From Salinimicrobium sp049680855 (GTDB lineage: Bacteria; Bacteroidota; Bacteroidia; Flavobacteriales; Flavobacteriaceae), in contig NZ_JBMPGS010000002.1 in the NCBI RefSeq assembly GCF_049680855.1, positions 62,001 to 126,000 of the forward strand: 64,000 bases of DNA, written 5' to 3'. Shown in pieces: positions 44,177 to 53,222 of the stretch. How positions within the stretch are numbered: position 1 is the first letter of the stretch; every line of letters starts with the position of its first letter. The position numbers and the translations under genes are program-made. Under the pieces are notes generated by a model. The model saw only the letters and a program-made list of their open reading frames with translations, had not been told where the DNA came from and did no database searches.

Positions 44177-45049
44177 TAAGACTACTTTAAGCTCGTTTCG
44201 GTAAACCGAAGGTGCTTTTCCGGTGAATTTTTTGAACCTTTTGTTGAAGTGGCTAAAGTTGTTGAAACCACTGTCATAACAGATTTCAGTAATGCTAACC
44301 TGTTTTTCATGCAATAATTTGGCTGCGTGTGTAAGGCGGTATTCATTCACAAATTCAGTAAAAGTTTTTCCTGTAATTTTCTTGAAATACCTGCAAAAGG
44401 CGGGTACAGTCATACTCACCAGGTCTGCAATTTCCTCCAGGCTTATGGGCCTGCGGAATTCTTCCTTTACAAAATTAAAGATGACGTTTACACGGTTATT
44501 GTCATGCAGCTCGGTTTCAAGAATGAATCCCTGGGCGTTGAGCACGGTGTAATCTTCGCTCCGCTGAAGTAAATTTAGGATCTCCAGAAGCCTGAGAAGC
44601 CTTTCATAATGATCTCTATCTCTCATGGCTTCTATTTTTTTTCCAATGCTTCTCTTAGCGATGCCATGATAGACAATTCCCATTTTAGCCCTTTCAAAAA
44701 GGGATCTTATGTTCTTCATTTCGGATATATTAAAGAAATCCTGCCCTAAAAAGTCGGGCTTCATTTGAATAACAGTCTCGTTCTCATATTCCGTAAGGCT
44801 GTCGGTAAACCCGCAATGCGGCAGGTTAGATCCAATAAGGATAAGGTCTCCCCTTTGATAATAGGAGACGTGGCTACCAATTTGACGCTTACCGGAACCC
44901 CCGTTTACATATACAAGTTCAAGTTCGGGGTGGTAATGCCAAAAAGTATGGTTCTTGTTCTGGTGGTCCTTATTATATGTTCTATATGAAAAAGAGCTGC
45001 CAAATGCCGGCTCTATTTTTTCGAATTCTGGTTTTGAAGATAATTTCAT
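44171..45049 (-). CDS. AraC-family transcriptional regulator
   Basis: A 292-residue regulator with an N-terminal cupin-like sensing domain (about 20-130: HYHPELELVYVNGGSGKRQIG) and a C-terminal pair of helix-turn-helix motifs (about 190-285: ISLEEIADLVSMTVPAFCRYFKK and ITEICYDSGFNNFSHFNKRFKK). This architecture often controls carbohydrate or small-molecule genes. It is convergent to the ATP-grasp operon and divergent from the secreted protein gene at 45271; regulation of either is possible. Its promoter may be at 45187-45194. Confidence 0.9.
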   Translation of the reverse strand: MKLSSKPEFEKIEPAFGSSFSYRTYNKDHQNKNHTFWHYHPELELVYVNGGSGKRQIGSHVSYYQRGDLILIGSNLPHCGFTDSLTEYENETVIQMKPDFLGQDFFNISEMKNIRSLFERAKMGIVYHGIAKRSIGKKIEAMRDRDHYERLLRLLEILNLLQRSEDYTVLNAQGFILETELHDNNRVNVIFNFVKEEFRRPISLEEIADLVSMTVPAFCRYFKKITGKTFTEFVNEYRLTHAAKLLHEKQVSITEICYDSGFNNFSHFNKRFKKFTGKAPSVYRNELKVVLS

Positions 45050-45186
45050 GATATCCAGTTTTTAGTGAATATAATGTAAATGTAATTTTTACGGATCATT
45101 TATGCAAATTTACCCTAAATATGTTTTATTTACACTAAAACGTTGTAGTATAGGGGAGTGTGCGGTTAATATTGGATATAAATAGA

Positions 45187-45194
45187 CAAATCTA
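45187..45194 (-). promoter_or_regulatory. Candidate -7 box of the AraC-family gene
   Basis: The minus strand reads TAGATTTG, an exact TAnnTTTG match. The leader would be long (about 130 nt), so the assignment is uncertain. Confidence 0.3.
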
Positions 45195-45270
45195 CTATTA
45201 GTATACAGGCGTTTTTACAACTTATATTAGTTACATAAAATTCAGAGTATTAATTAAAAAACTGAAAATT

Positions 45271-45855
45271 ATGAAAAAGCTAAGTAAAATTGCAGTAGCC
45301 GTATTTTTGTTTCTGTTTACTTTCCACGCACGAGCCGGAAAAGATGTAGAAGTGAAGATCCAGGAAGAACAAAACCTGGTAGTGGAGTTTGAGAACATGC
45401 AAAGTAGTGCATTTTTATCATTCAAAGATCAAAAAGGCGAAATCCTGTTTCAGGACAGCCTTACCAACAATAAACCTTATAGAACTACACTAAACTTAGA
45501 AGTGCTTCCAAAAGGGGTTTATTACCTGGATATTGAGAAGGATTTTGTGATTCACAGCTCCATTATTATTAAAAATGAAGACGGACTGGTTTTCAAAGGT
45601 GATTCTTCTAAAACTGTTTTCAAACCCCGTTTAAAGATTGACGAGAAAATAGTAATGGTTTTTCTTAATAACCCTGAAAAGGAAAACACCAGAATGGAAG
45701 TCTTTGATTCCCAGGGAAAAATTGTTTGTTCGGTTAAAGATCGACGTGATATTTTTACGAGAACTCTTGATTTTTCTGAAGTGCCGAAAGGAGTGTACAC
45801 CATTAAATTCAAGAAGGGAAACAGAATTTTTACAGATAAAATTACAATTACTTAA
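45271..45855 (+). CDS. Secreted protein with two T9SS-tail-like beta repeats
   Basis: A 194-residue protein with a signal peptide (about 1-22). The mature part has two similar beta-sandwich halves, each ending alike: EVLPKGVYYLDIEKDF near residue 85 and EVPKGVYTIKFKKGNR near residue 180. The KGVY-TIKF-KGN pattern resembles type IX secretion system C-terminal sorting domains, so it may be a periplasmic or surface protein built from this fold. Function unknown. An excellent terminator follows. Confidence 0.7.
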   Translation: MKKLSKIAVAVFLFLFTFHARAGKDVEVKIQEEQNLVVEFENMQSSAFLSFKDQKGEILFQDSLTNNKPYRTTLNLEVLPKGVYYLDIEKDFVIHSSIIIKNEDGLVFKGDSSKTVFKPRLKIDEKIVMVFLNNPEKENTRMEVFDSQGKIVCSVKDRRDIFTRTLDFSEVPKGVYTIKFKKGNRIFTDKITIT

Positions 45856-45868
45856 ACCCAGACTTTCC

Positions 45869-45909
45869 TTAATTTAAAAAGACTGCCAACGGCAGTCTTT
45901 TTAAATTAA
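45869..45909. terminator. Bidirectional intrinsic terminator
   Basis: Perfect 19-bp inverted repeat centred on GACTGCC-AAC-GGCAGTC with A/T flanks, at the meeting point of two convergent genes. The minus-strand stop codon (45906-45908) lies inside its right arm. Confidence 0.92.
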
Positions 45910-46958
45910 CTGATTTTACTATCATCGAAAAAGGGGTTTTTCGCTGGTGATTTATAGAGCCTGCTCAAAATCTCATAGGATTTAAGACGCTCGTCATGAT
46001 CATAAATATGGGAAACCACCATAACCTCATTAACACGTGTTTTCTCTACAAATGCAGTAATTTTTTTTCTAATTGTTTCCTCGGAACCTATGAAACTGTA
46101 ATGCATCATTTGTTGAATGGTCGCTTTTTCGCCTTCGTTCCAAAGTTCTTCCATATTATCTACGGGTGGGGGCATAGGTTTTCGCTCATTTCTTATGATC
46201 CCTAAAGCAAACTGTTTTTGACTGGTTGCCAATCGTTCTGCTTCTTCATCTGTTTCTGCAGCTATTACATTGACACAAGCAATAGAATATGGTTTTTTGA
46301 GCTGTTTGGATTCTTCAAATTTTTCATGATAAATTTGTAGGGCAGAATGCAGATGAGTAGGAGCAAAGTGACTTGCAAAAGCATAGGGTAAACCCAACAC
46401 GCCGGCCAGATGTGCACTAAAGGTACTCGAGCCAAGAAGATATAACGGCACATCTAATCCTTCCCCGGGTATTGCTCTTACAGCTGCATTTTTATTTTCC
46501 GCGGAAAAAAATCGTTGCAACTCCTGTACGTTGTTTGGGAAATCTTCTACCGATTCCTGCCTGTTCCTTCTAAGTGCCATGGCTGTTTTTTGATCGGTTC
46601 CCGGAGCGCGCCCCAGTCCCAGGTCCATTCTGCCGGGGTAGATACTTTCCAGGGTTCCAAATTGTTCTGCAACTACCAGTGGGGCGTGATTTGGCAGCAT
46701 AATTCCACCAGAGCCTATTCTTATATGGGAAGTTGCCTGCGCAATGTGCCCCAGCAATACTACCGTTGCCGAACTTACAATGCTTTCCATATTATGATGT
46801 TCAGAGATCCAAAATCTTTCAAATCCCAATTCCTCAACTTTTTGCGCAAGTTCTACGCTGTTGTCAATAGACTTTTTAATACTGTTTCCCTGTACCACAG
46901 GTACAAGATCCAGTACCGAAAATTTGGTCTGACTTATCGTTTCTTTGTCCTTTTCCAT
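45906..46958 (-). CDS. Luciferase-like (LLM class) flavin-dependent oxidoreductase
   Basis: A 350-residue bacterial-luciferase-family TIM barrel: FSVLDLVPVVQGN at the start, RFWISEHHNMESIVSSATVVLLGHIAQAT, IRIGSGGIMLPNH, and YPGRMDLGLGRAPGTD. These fit the alkanal monooxygenase-like group common in Bacteroidota, using reduced FMN or F420-like cofactor with an unknown substrate. ATG 46958 is chosen; the frame extends to 47000 without a normal N-terminus. It follows glgB on the same strand after 93 nt. Confidence 0.9.
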   Translation of the reverse strand: MEKDKETISQTKFSVLDLVPVVQGNSIKKSIDNSVELAQKVEELGFERFWISEHHNMESIVSSATVVLLGHIAQATSHIRIGSGGIMLPNHAPLVVAEQFGTLESIYPGRMDLGLGRAPGTDQKTAMALRRNRQESVEDFPNNVQELQRFFSAENKNAAVRAIPGEGLDVPLYLLGSSTFSAHLAGVLGLPYAFASHFAPTHLHSALQIYHEKFEESKQLKKPYSIACVNVIAAETDEEAERLATSQKQFALGIIRNERKPMPPPVDNMEELWNEGEKATIQQMMHYSFIGSEETIRKKITAFVEKTRVNEVMVVSHIYDHDERLKSYEILSRLYKSPAKNPFFDDSKIS

Positions 46959-46971
46959 AAAAATAAAATGA

Positions 46972-47052
46972 GGCCACAAAATACCATTTTGACGAATCAA
47001 ACTGTTCTTGTGGCCATAAAATTTAGCTATAGTCCCACTCAGGAAGGACTAT
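46972..47052. promoter_or_regulatory. Two hairpins between glgB and the LLM gene
   Basis: GGCCACAA / TTGTGGCC arms (46972-46979 and 47008-47015) enclose a degenerate copy of the dispersed motif. ATAGTCC / GGACTAT (47029-47035 and 47046-47052) follow the glgB stop on the minus strand. Neither has a T-run on the minus strand, so termination there is doubtful. Confidence 0.4.
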
Positions 47053-49892
47053 TATTTTTTCTTCAAATATACTACTCCCATGGGCGGCAAAGTAAGCGAC
47101 ACCGAATGATTCTTATGATGTGTTTGAAGTGGTTCTGCTTCAACACCTTCGGCATTTTTTACATTGCTCCCGCCAAATTGCTCATCATCACTATTGAAAA
47201 TTTCCGTCCAGGTTCCTTCCGAAGGAACACCTATACGGTAATTCTCGCGAGGAACAGGAGTGAGGTTACAAACCACCAGGATGGTATCATCAGGATTGTT
47301 TCCTTTTCGAATAAAGCTTATAACACTACTTTCGGAATCATTAATATCAATCCATTCAAACCCTTCGGAATCAAATGCTTTTTCGTAAAAAGCCGGTTCA
47401 GAAGAATAAATTTTATTCAGTTTTTTCAGTGTTTCCTGTACCTGTTGATGGGGCGCTTCATTAGTCTTGTGCCAGTCAAGACTGGAATCATGGTTCCACT
47501 CGGTGGTTTGGGCAAACTCTGCGCCCATAAATAACAGCTTTGTACCGGGGTGCGCGTACATGTAGGAGTATAAACTTCTAAGGTTTGCAAATTTGTTCCA
47601 GTCATCGCCCGGCATCTTATTAAAGATAGCCTGTTTACCATATACTACCTCATCATGGGATAGTGGAAGCATAAAGTTCTCGGTAAATGCATAAGTAGTA
47701 CTAAAGGTGATGGTATTCTGGTGATGCTTGCGGTGAATTGGATCTTTCTGAAAATATTCCAGTGTATCGTGCATCCAGCCCATCATCCATTTCATTCCGA
47801 AGCCTAAGCCGCCCATATAAGTAGGTTTAGAGACCATAGGCCATGCAGTAGATTCTTCCGCAATGGTCATAATATCAGGAAATTCAGAATAAACCACTTC
47901 ATTGAATTCCTTCAGGAAGCTAATTGCTTCAAGATTTTCATTTCCGCCGTGTTCATTTGGTTCCCATTCTCCTTCTTTTCTGGAGTAATCGAGGTAAAGC
48001 ATAGATGCTACGGCATCTACACGTAAACCGTCTGCATGGAATTTGTCGAGCCAGTAAACAGCGTTACTAATAAGGAAGGAACGCACTTCATTTCTTCCGT
48101 AGTTGAAAATATAACTTTGCCAGTCGGGATGAAAGCCTTTCCTTGGATCGGCATGTTCATATAAGAAGGTCCCGTCGAAATAATGTAATCCGTGCATATC
48201 TGAAGGAAAATGGGAGGGAACCCAATCCAGGATCACACCTATTCCCGCTTCGTGAAGCGACTCAATGAGATACATAAAGTCTTGCGGAGTTCCAAATCGG
48301 CTGGAAGGGGCAAAATATCCAGTTACCTGGTACCCCCAGGAACCAAAGAACGGGTGCTCCATCACGGGCATGAATTCGACGTGCGTGAAGCCCATTTCCT
48401 TTAGATAAGCGGGTAATTCTTCTGCCAGTTCGCGGTACGACAGCGAACGCATTTCTTCCTCAGGCACCCTTTTCCAGGAACCTACATGAAGTTCATAAAC
48501 AGAAACCGGTTGCGGTTCTTTCATTTTTTTCTTACGCTCCTGCATCCACTTCTTGTCTTTCCAGGTATTTTCCAAATCCCAGACTACAGAAGCTGTTTGC
48601 GGTGGGGTTTCCCACATAAATGCATATGGATCGCCTTTTTCGACTTCGTAACCGTTGGTTGACTGGATAAAATATTTGTACAAACTCCCCTTTTTCGCAT
48701 CCGGGATAAAAGCTTCCCAAATTCCGGAGTTGTCCTGTCGTGGTTTCATTGGGTGCGCCTGCTTGTCCCATTGATTAAAATTCCCGATAACCGAAACATG
48801 CTTCGCATTTGGTGCCCAAAGTGCAAAATAAACACCTTCGGTTCCCATATATTCCATAAGATGAGAACCCAGTTTTTCATAAAGATGGAAATGCTTTCCC
48901 TCCCTGAATAAATGAATATCAAATTCGGTTAGCAAAGTCGCTTCAACGGGCTTTCCACGGGAAGATTTTTCTTTATCCTTTTTAGAAGTGGTGCCTGAAG
49001 TAGCTTTTTTGGAAGTTTTTTTCACTTTCTCTTTAGCTTTTTCTTTTTCTTCCGGGAGCACTTTATCTACGGCTTTATCCACCATATCTGGGTCGGGGGC
49101 AATACTTTTTGCTATTTTTTTAGCTGTATCCTTTATTGTTTCCTGGTCTGGCAGAATAGATTTTGCCATTTCCTGAATTTGTTCTCTGTCCTTTTCTTCA
49201 GGTAGCACCTGGTCTGCAAAATCTTTGGCTTTCTTTTTTGCAGATGCCGTTAAATCTTCTGTAGTAGAAGTGTTCGGCTTCTTTGCTTTTTCTTCGGCGC
49301 TAATATCCTTGTCCATTTTTCGACGGGACATTTTCTTTGCAGGGGTCTTACCTTCAGAAGTAGCTTTAGTGCTGGATTTTTTAGATTTTGCAGCAGTCGT
49401 ACTACTTTTTGTAGCTTTTTTAGCAACGGGTTTTTTCTTCTCTTCTGAAGATGTTTTTCTAGTAGCGGAAGTTTGCTTTGAAGCCGGTGCCGCTTTATCT
49501 GCAACTTGTTCATCGATTACAGGATCTTTAAACTTTGCGGCTTTTTTAGCTGCAGTGTTTTTTTTAGCAGTTGCAGAAGTTTTCTTCGGAACGGCCTTTT
49601 TAGGCGTTGACGCTTTTGTTTTTCCACCTTCAGCTTTTGCAGACTTCCCGGTAGTTTTTTTAGATTTATCTGTATCCTCAAAACGTCCTTTTGCAGGCTG
49701 ATTCACTTTAGAAGCTCCCTTTTCCATGGCAGTCGTACTTGAATTCTGCCTTTTTTCAGCAATACCGGGTCCTTTTACCTCACCAGATTCCTTAGGTGTT
49801 GTTGTTTTTTTTGAAGCAGCCTTGCCTTTAGTTCCTGTTGCTGTAGTTTTCTTCGTTTTATCTGTGGTTTTGTTATCTTCTTTTTTAGCCAT
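47052..49892 (-). CDS. glgB: Glycogen branching enzyme with a long Lys/Ala/Thr-rich N-terminal extension
   Basis: A 946-residue protein. Residues about 316-946 are a normal GH13 branching enzyme: CBM48 (GVYFALWAPNAKHVSVIGNFNQW), then the barrel with nucleophile Asp626 (GLRVDAVASMLY), acid/base Glu in TIAEESTAWP and LPLSHDEVV. It makes alpha-1,6 branches in glucan. Residues 1-315 are dominated by Lys, Ala, Thr and Ser (blocks such as KKTTATGTKGKAASKK) with two VLPEEK helix repeats near 225-290, resembling histone-H1-like tails. The extension is in one unbroken frame from an ATG that overlaps the treS stop by 8 nt. Last gene of the glgE-treS-glgB operon. Confidence 0.93.
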   Translation of the reverse strand: MAKKEDNKTTDKTKKTTATGTKGKAASKKTTTPKESGEVKGPGIAEKRQNSSTTAMEKGASKVNQPAKGRFEDTDKSKKTTGKSAKAEGGKTKASTPKKAVPKKTSATAKKNTAAKKAAKFKDPVIDEQVADKAAPASKQTSATRKTSSEEKKKPVAKKATKSSTTAAKSKKSSTKATSEGKTPAKKMSRRKMDKDISAEEKAKKPNTSTTEDLTASAKKKAKDFADQVLPEEKDREQIQEMAKSILPDQETIKDTAKKIAKSIAPDPDMVDKAVDKVLPEEKEKAKEKVKKTSKKATSGTTSKKDKEKSSRGKPVEATLLTEFDIHLFREGKHFHLYEKLGSHLMEYMGTEGVYFALWAPNAKHVSVIGNFNQWDKQAHPMKPRQDNSGIWEAFIPDAKKGSLYKYFIQSTNGYEVEKGDPYAFMWETPPQTASVVWDLENTWKDKKWMQERKKKMKEPQPVSVYELHVGSWKRVPEEEMRSLSYRELAEELPAYLKEMGFTHVEFMPVMEHPFFGSWGYQVTGYFAPSSRFGTPQDFMYLIESLHEAGIGVILDWVPSHFPSDMHGLHYFDGTFLYEHADPRKGFHPDWQSYIFNYGRNEVRSFLISNAVYWLDKFHADGLRVDAVASMLYLDYSRKEGEWEPNEHGGNENLEAISFLKEFNEVVYSEFPDIMTIAEESTAWPMVSKPTYMGGLGFGMKWMMGWMHDTLEYFQKDPIHRKHHQNTITFSTTYAFTENFMLPLSHDEVVYGKQAIFNKMPGDDWNKFANLRSLYSYMYAHPGTKLLFMGAEFAQTTEWNHDSSLDWHKTNEAPHQQVQETLKKLNKIYSSEPAFYEKAFDSEGFEWIDINDSESSVISFIRKGNNPDDTILVVCNLTPVPRENYRIGVPSEGTWTEIFNSDDEQFGGSNVKNAEGVEAEPLQTHHKNHSVSLTLPPMGVVYLKKK

Positions 49893-52800
49893 TTTTATAC
49901 CTCCCTATAATAGTTTTTATGCCCCGCAACGGAATGATCACCCAGTCGGGACGGTTGTTTAGTTCATAATTCAGTTCGTATACTGCCTTTTCAAGCAGGA
50001 AAGTTTCCATTAAGATCTTGAAATCTTCATGATCTGGCGGAATAAAATTCCCTTCACCTACTTTCTCAAAGTATCCCTGCAGGTATAACCTTGTAATATG
50101 GTAATACCATGATTCTGCCCATTGTTCCAGGTGTCCTTCTTTTCTTTGCTGAGCGAACTCGGGTTCCATAATGCTACTGTAGGCTGCATAATGAAAGGAT
50201 CGAACCATTCCCGCTACATCGCGTAACGGCGAGCGTTTTAATCTTCTTTCACTAAATGCTCTCGCGGGTTCGCCTTCAAAATCAATGATTACAAAATCCC
50301 GACCTGTCCAAAGGACCTGTCCTAAATGGTAATCTCCATGCGTCCTGATTTTCATTGTGGGAATCTTATGGTCATATACCCTTTTGAAGACCTTAAGAAC
50401 TTCACTTTTCATATCCAGCACTTCCTTTGCCTCCTTTTTGATTTCTTCGGGCAGATTCTTCAAATTCTTCTGTAAATTCTGAAAAGAATTTCTTGTTAAA
50501 GATTGCAAAGAAGAATAGAGGGACCGTTGATAGTGTAAGGAGAAAGCTTCGGGTTCAAAGTCTTTTTCTTCAGGATGCGCGGCCAGTGCAGAATGCATTT
50601 CAGCTGTTCTTTGGCCCAGCAAGGAGATTCTTTCAGGAAATATGACACCTAAAAGTTCCTTCATGGATTCAGATATGTCATCGTAATTCATGGAGAGTGT
50701 GACTTCTCCCGTATTGGGTTCAAACTCCACCCCTTTAGGTCGGGTCATTACATTCTCAAAAAACCGCTCCAGTGAATCTTTTGTGTAATCCCAGGCATCT
50801 CCCTGGTTGGGAACCAGATCCTGCATCATTCCCAGAACAATAGAATTTTTGGGTCCTAAATTATATTCAATGGCACCTGCAAACCGGGGTGCATTTTTGT
50901 ATTCTGTTTTTTCTGAAAGGTAGCGGGAAATCTCTAAATCGGGGTTGATAGTGTTATCCAGTTTCCTGTAAAGTTTCAGAAAAAATTTGTTATCGTAAAT
51001 AACCGAAGTGTTGCTCTGTTCTGCATTCAGGATCTTGGATTGAATCTCGCCTGTGCCAAGGTCATTTTCAGATTCACTGTGATAAAAATTCAGTTCTCCA
51101 CTGCCATTTTCAACGGTTCTGTTTTGGCGGATATTGCTGAATACGGTATTTCGGAAATCTTCATCGTACACAGAGTCGAACAGGATTCCTTTTTCATCGC
51201 CCAGCTGAAGGTTCGCTATAATTGCTTTATTAGGAATTTCTTTGACATCTTCTTCGTGCTCATTTGAAATGAAGGACAGCGGTAATTGATAAACTTCAGG
51301 CAGACCATCATTGTAATTCACTTCTACCAAAACAAGAGTAGAGTGAAGATTGGTTACCGGGATATCAATAATATCTTTAATTGTAATGTTCTGGATCACT
51401 CTGGATTTTCCGCCAAACCACCTGCAGGTGTTCAGGTAACCGGGAAGAATTTTGCTTTCCAGTCTGTTTTTCATCTTATTACCAAATAGCTGTTCCCATT
51501 GGTCTACTTTCAGCATTTGACTGTAGGTTTTTCCTTCTTCGCGACCCTTTTCCTTTTCTAAGAGAAACCAATAGTAGCCATGTGGTGCCATTGTAAATAG
51601 GTAAGGGTTTTCTGTAACTTTCGGAAATTTGTTATGGCTGAACACCTCTACGGGCGTGTAGCCTTCATAATCTTCCAGTTCCAGCTCTGCAGCCTGTGGA
51701 AAACGTGATAGGTTTCCCAGAACGAGGATTTCTTCGTCCTCATATGTTCTTGTATAGGCAATGACTTTTGCATTTGAAGGGGAAAGAAATTTTATGTCTC
51801 CGCGCCCAAATGCTTTAAATTTCTTCCTCATGCTTATGATCCTTTTCATCCACCAAAGTAGAGAGGAGGAATTCATTTGCTGAGATTCAACATTGATCGA
51901 TTCATATTTGTACTCGGGATCAATGATCACAGGTAAATATAATTTGTGCGGATTGGCCTTTGAGAATCCGGCGTTCCTGTCGGCAGACCATTGCATTGGA
52001 GTTCTTACTCCGTCACGATCCCCAAGGTAGAAGTTATCTCCCATTCCAATTTCATCTCCATAATAGATAATGGGAGTACCAGGAAGGGAGAAGAGCAGGA
52101 CATTCATCAGCTCGATCTTGTTCCTGTTGTTTTCTAACAGAGGAGCCAACCGGTGACGAATTCCCACATTGATCTTTGCCTGCGGATCTTTGGTATAAAC
52201 TTTATACATGTAATCCCGCTCCTCATCTGTCACCATTTCCAGTGTTAACTCATCGTGGTTTCTGAGAAAAATTCCCCACTGGCAGGATTCCGGAATATCT
52301 GGCGTCTGGTCGATGATGTCGATAATTGGATAACGATCCTCCATTTTCACCGCCATGAACATCCTCGGCATTATTGGAAAATGGTAGTTCATATGGCATT
52401 CGTCTCCATCACCAAAGTAGGCTGCGGAATCTTCAGGCCACATATTTGCTTCGGCCAAAAGAAGTTTATTGTCAAAATGTTCGTCTATATGCGCCCGAAG
52501 TTTTTTAAGAAATTCATGTGTCTGAGGCAGGTTCTCGCAATTTGTATTATCTCTTTCAAAAAGATAGGGAACTGCATCAAGCCTGAAGCCATCAACTCCC
52601 ATTTTACACCAGAAGTCCAGCATTTTAAAAACTTCCTGTTGCACCTCGGGATTGTCAAAATTTAAATCTGGCTGATGTGCAAAGAAGCGGTGCCAAAAAT
52701 AGGCTTTTGCTTCAGGATCCCAGGTCCAGTTAGAAGGCTCGGTATCGGTAAAAATGATTCGGGCATCTTTGTATTTGTTGGGATCATCTGTCCATACGTA

Positions 52801-53202
52801 ATAGTCTCGGTATTTGGAACCTTCAGGAGCGCGGCGAGCTTTCTGAAACCAGGGGTGCTGGTCTGAAGTATGATTAATTACCAGCTCCGTAATAATTCTT
52901 AAGCCCCGATTGTGCGCTTCCTGAATCAATTTTTTGAAGATTTTTATATCTCCATACGACGGATTAATAGAATAATAATCTGCTATATCATAACCGTCAT
53001 CGCGAAGCGGAGAAGGGTAAAATGGCAATAGCCAGATGGCAGTCACTCCAAGATCTTCAAGGTAATCAAGTTTTTCTAGCAGTCCCTGGAAATCGCCTAT
53101 TCCGTCGCCGTTGCTGTCATAAAAAGCTTTAATATGTAGTTCGTAGATAATGGCATCTTTGTACCAGTGTACATTATCATCTATATGTAAAGGATTGGTC
53201 AT
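49885..53202 (-). CDS. treS: Trehalose synthase-maltokinase fusion (TreS-Mak)
   Basis: A 1105-residue protein. Residues about 1-550 are GH13 TreS, with nucleophile Asp209 (GFRLDAVPY), acid/base Glu251 (LLAEANMWP) and Asp317 (LRNHDELTLEM); it interconverts trehalose and maltose. About 570-1105 is a maltokinase with an aminoglycoside-kinase-like fold, with RTHGDYHLGQVLWTG (catalytic loop) and VIIDFEGEPARAF (metal loop), which phosphorylates maltose to maltose 1-phosphate. Fused TreS-Mak proteins are known in the GlgE pathway. It starts 20 nt after glgE and overlaps glgB by 8 nt. Confidence 0.96.
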   Translation of the reverse strand: MTNPLHIDDNVHWYKDAIIYELHIKAFYDSNGDGIGDFQGLLEKLDYLEDLGVTAIWLLPFYPSPLRDDGYDIADYYSINPSYGDIKIFKKLIQEAHNRGLRIITELVINHTSDQHPWFQKARRAPEGSKYRDYYVWTDDPNKYKDARIIFTDTEPSNWTWDPEAKAYFWHRFFAHQPDLNFDNPEVQQEVFKMLDFWCKMGVDGFRLDAVPYLFERDNTNCENLPQTHEFLKKLRAHIDEHFDNKLLLAEANMWPEDSAAYFGDGDECHMNYHFPIMPRMFMAVKMEDRYPIIDIIDQTPDIPESCQWGIFLRNHDELTLEMVTDEERDYMYKVYTKDPQAKINVGIRHRLAPLLENNRNKIELMNVLLFSLPGTPIIYYGDEIGMGDNFYLGDRDGVRTPMQWSADRNAGFSKANPHKLYLPVIIDPEYKYESINVESQQMNSSSLLWWMKRIISMRKKFKAFGRGDIKFLSPSNAKVIAYTRTYEDEEILVLGNLSRFPQAAELELEDYEGYTPVEVFSHNKFPKVTENPYLFTMAPHGYYWFLLEKEKGREEGKTYSQMLKVDQWEQLFGNKMKNRLESKILPGYLNTCRWFGGKSRVIQNITIKDIIDIPVTNLHSTLVLVEVNYNDGLPEVYQLPLSFISNEHEEDVKEIPNKAIIANLQLGDEKGILFDSVYDEDFRNTVFSNIRQNRTVENGSGELNFYHSESENDLGTGEIQSKILNAEQSNTSVIYDNKFFLKLYRKLDNTINPDLEISRYLSEKTEYKNAPRFAGAIEYNLGPKNSIVLGMMQDLVPNQGDAWDYTKDSLERFFENVMTRPKGVEFEPNTGEVTLSMNYDDISESMKELLGVIFPERISLLGQRTAEMHSALAAHPEEKDFEPEAFSLHYQRSLYSSLQSLTRNSFQNLQKNLKNLPEEIKKEAKEVLDMKSEVLKVFKRVYDHKIPTMKIRTHGDYHLGQVLWTGRDFVIIDFEGEPARAFSERRLKRSPLRDVAGMVRSFHYAAYSSIMEPEFAQQRKEGHLEQWAESWYYHITRLYLQGYFEKVGEGNFIPPDHEDFKILMETFLLEKAVYELNYELNNRPDWVIIPLRGIKTIIGRYKNG

Positions 53203-53222
53203 AGCTTAATTTAAGTTGATTT

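Noticed and set aside
46515..47534. A 339-codon plus-strand ORF opposite the LLM gene and glgB
   Set aside because: Its translation is rich in Phe, Cys, Tyr and His with no domain, and it lies antisense to two clearly coding genes.
49225..49701. A 158-codon plus-strand ORF rich in Phe/Val/Ala opposite the glgB tail
   Set aside because: It is the mirror image of the Lys/Ala/Thr-rich repeats of GlgB; the low-complexity tail keeps several frames open.
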